From an uncultured Prevotellaceae bacterium (GTDB lineage: Bacteria > Bacteroidota > Bacteroidia > Bacteroidales > Muribaculaceae): 64,000 nucleotides of DNA. The stretch is taken from the NCBI GenBank assembly GCA_947169265.1, contig CAMVPC010000015.1:1-64000 (forward strand). Reading direction: 5' to 3'. The notes under the pieces were generated by a model. The model saw only the letters and a program-made list of their open reading frames with translations, did not search any database and was not told where the DNA came from. Shown one piece after another: positions 62,690-64,000 of this stretch. Each line of letters begins with the position of its first letter. Position 1 is the stretch's first letter. The position numbers and the translations under genes were made by a program.

Positions 62690-62723
62690 GTGGCGACCTT
62701 CGCGCGAAGGCCGCCACTTTTTT
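62690..62723 (+). terminator. Rho-independent terminator after second dockerin gene
   Basis: GTGGCGACCTTCG (62690-62702) pairs with CGAAGGCCGCCAC (62705-62717) with one A/C mismatch, followed by TTTTTT. It is a copy of the terminator at 59765-59798. Confidence 0.85.
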
Positions 62724-62796
62724 CGCGACAGTTTTCGGCATTACGAAAATTATCAATAAAAAAACTTAATGTGGCACTTGAATGAAAAATATTTTG

Positions 62797-62804
62797 TAAC
62801 TTTG
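62797..62804 (+). promoter_or_regulatory. -7 element of dnaN
   Basis: TAACTTTG, 54 bases before the dnaN ATG; a CTTG at 62777-62780 is a weak -33 candidate. Confidence 0.5.
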
Positions 62805-62858
62805 TAAGTTAATAAGAAAAGGACAATAATTAATCATCACATAAAAATTTGTAACATA

Positions 62859-63974
62859 ATGAAATTCAACATCCAAAGCAAGCTGTTGCTCCAGCACCTG
62901 CAAGCCGTGAGCAAAGTGGTCAACTCTAAGAACACCCTGGCCATTCTCGACAATTTCCTGTTCAACCTTGAAGGCGACAAGCTCATCGTCACCGGTAGCG
63001 ACCAGGAAACGACGCTCACCTCGGCCGTGCAAGTTACCGAAGCCGAGGGCAATGGTAAATTTGCCGCCAATGTAAAGCGCATGCTCGACTTGCTCAAGGA
63101 ACTTCCCGACCTGGGCCTCAGTTTCAACATCAACGACGAGAACCTCGAGATTGACATCCGCCACCAGAATGGGCACAGCCACTTCATCGGCGTCAATGGC
63201 AACGAATTTCCCGCTAAAGCTCCCAGCGAGGAAGAGCAAAGCGTGCTCACCCTGCCGGTGCAAAAAGTGGTCGAAGGTCTTCAGCACACCATCTTCGCTG
63301 TGGGCACCGAGAGCCTCCGCCCCATGATGATGGGTGTTTACTGGGATATCAAACCCACCGAGATTGCCTTCGTGGCCACCGACACCCACAAACTGGTGCG
63401 TTACAAGCAACAAAACCTGGCCATTGACATCGAGAAGTCGTTCATCCTTCCCACCAAGCCCGCCACCATTCTGGCCTCGGTGCTCGAGAAGAAAGAGGGC
63501 GATGTGACCATCAGCTTCGACTCGAAGGGCGCCACGTTCCAAACCGAGGACTACACGCTGTCGTGCCGTTTCATCAACAGCCGCTACCCCAACTATAATT
63601 CGGTCATTCCTCAAGACAACCAATACGAGGTCAACGTAGACCGCGCCACCTTGCTGTCGGCCATCAAGCGCGTGTCGGTGTTCTCGAGCCCGGGCGGCCT
63701 GGTGAAGCTGCAACTGGCCGCCAACAGCCTCGTGATGACGACCCAAAACATCGATTTCTCGACCAGCGCCGAGGAAAAGGTACAATGCGAGTATGACGGT
63801 GTGGAAATGACCATCGGCTTTAACGACTCAAGTATCATCGATGTGCTCAATAACATTAACAGCGAGAGTGTCACCATCAAGCTCCTCGACCCCTCGCGCG
63901 CCGGCTTGTTCCTTCCAAGCGAGCAAAAAGAGGGCGAAGACCTGCTCGTGCTACTCATGCCCATGATGATTTAA
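62859..63974 (+). CDS. dnaN: DNA polymerase III beta subunit (sliding clamp)
   Basis: Ring-shaped clamp that tethers the replicative polymerase. The 371-residue protein has three similar beta-clamp domains. It starts MKFNIQSKLLLQHLQAVSKVV, with TLAILDNFLF following. Near the end SVTIKLLDPSRAGLFLP and LLVLLMPMMI match the clamp's conserved C-terminus. It is complete, with the stop at 63972-63974. In this window it is not next to dnaA. An ATG at 63993 may open the next gene, but only 8 bases of it are visible. Confidence 0.97.
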   Translation: MKFNIQSKLLLQHLQAVSKVVNSKNTLAILDNFLFNLEGDKLIVTGSDQETTLTSAVQVTEAEGNGKFAANVKRMLDLLKELPDLGLSFNINDENLEIDIRHQNGHSHFIGVNGNEFPAKAPSEEEQSVLTLPVQKVVEGLQHTIFAVGTESLRPMMMGVYWDIKPTEIAFVATDTHKLVRYKQQNLAIDIEKSFILPTKPATILASVLEKKEGDVTISFDSKGATFQTEDYTLSCRFINSRYPNYNSVIPQDNQYEVNVDRATLLSAIKRVSVFSSPGGLVKLQLAANSLVMTTQNIDFSTSAEEKVQCEYDGVEMTIGFNDSSIIDVLNNINSESVTIKLLDPSRAGLFLPSEQKEGEDLLVLLMPMMI

Positions 63975-64000
63975 AAACGACAGATATAAGCCATGCAACT

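Larger units (their letters stand above)
56867..62723 (+). repeat. Tandem segmental duplication of dockerin-protein gene with its 3' region
   Basis: The unit 56867-59798 and the unit 60020-62723 share signal peptide, module order, dockerin and the whole 3' region: GAGTAAGAC, a CTATGxCCTTG/CAAGACCATAG hairpin, ACTTTTTCATG and the terminator. DNA identity is clearly highest in the last 900 bases and the 3' region. The second unit has an extra E-set module and a shorter N-terminal part. The promoter regions share only the -7 element. Confidence 0.8.

Noticed and set aside
63993..64000. Start of a further gene after dnaN (ATGCAACT)
   Set aside because: A 3'-5' exonuclease often follows dnaN in Bacteroidales, but two codons are not enough to support a call.

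Overview
The window is chromosomal DNA of a gut-type member of the order Bacteroidales, most like the Muribaculaceae/Prevotella side of the order; the genus cannot be fixed from the sequence alone. The basis is the Bacteroidota-type promoter -7 element (TAnnTTTG, often with TTTG or TTG about 20 bases upstream) in front of many genes, the general lack of Shine-Dalgarno sequences, and marker proteins of the phylum: long-linker Rho, zinc-less TraR/DksA protein, long IleS, HSP15-like S4 protein, BT_3928-type DoxX protein, DUF4296 lipoprotein and CpsB-type PHP phosphatase. No rRNA, tRNA, CRISPR array, prophage or transposase was found. Most of it is core genome in compact operons.

Layout. 1-6816 (minus): pcrA/uvrD - nspC - PP2C phosphatase - dnaG, closed by a hairpin terminator. 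6943-13356 (minus): membrane protein - ileS - traR/dksA - lspA - DUF4296 lipoprotein - 93-residue orphan. 13441-16481: HAD phosphatase (minus), FAD oxidoreductase and flavodoxin lipoprotein (plus). 16580-21967 (plus): lipoate ligase - gcvT - gcvH - gcvPA - gcvPB, a glycine cleavage operon with its own lipoylation enzyme. 22004-26937: pRiA4b ORF-3-like protein, acyl-ACP thioesterase, CpsB-like phosphatase, folC and a split chromate transporter. 27232-31942: rho with a disordered insert of about 290 residues, rpmE2, DUF1599 and BT_3928 proteins. 31943-32454 is a gene-free AT-rich stretch with a short tandem repeat. 32455-36963: mlaF-mlaE-type transporter (minus), then CPBP protease, a leucine-rich-repeat/dockerin protein and an RlpA-like protein (plus).

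37013-40212 (minus) is mtnN - luxS - fbp, joining SAH/SRH recycling and AI-2 synthesis to gluconeogenic fructose bisphosphatase. 40306-45206 (minus) is gyrA followed by two paralogous TPR proteins with a terminator hairpin between them. 45461-49854 has a phosphoesterase/beta-propeller protein, holA, a lone HsdR_N-type nuclease-like protein and N-carbamoylputrescine amidase. 49915-53243 holds translation and NAD genes (HSP15-like, pth, rplY, nadC, rlmH). 53256-56598 holds a large MscS-type channel and a HAD-IB protein with an unusual motif I.

56867-62723 is the most accessory-looking part: two tandem paralogous secreted proteins built from beta-rich modules, starch-binding-like E-set modules and a C-terminal dockerin, each followed by a near-identical two-hairpin 3' region. 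dnaN closes the window.

Functionally, the window covers replication (dnaG, pcrA, gyrA, holA, dnaN), transcription termination (rho), translation (ileS, rplY, rpmE2, pth, rlmH), one-carbon and polyamine metabolism (gcv, nspC, aguB), methyl cycle and AI-2 (mtnN, luxS), and envelope or surface functions (lspA, mla, dockerin proteins). No complete novel multi-gene system stands out. The strongest leads are the Rho disordered insert, the dockerin-tagged tandem duplication, the nuclease-like protein sharing a promoter palindrome with holA, and several candidate cis-regulatory structures.
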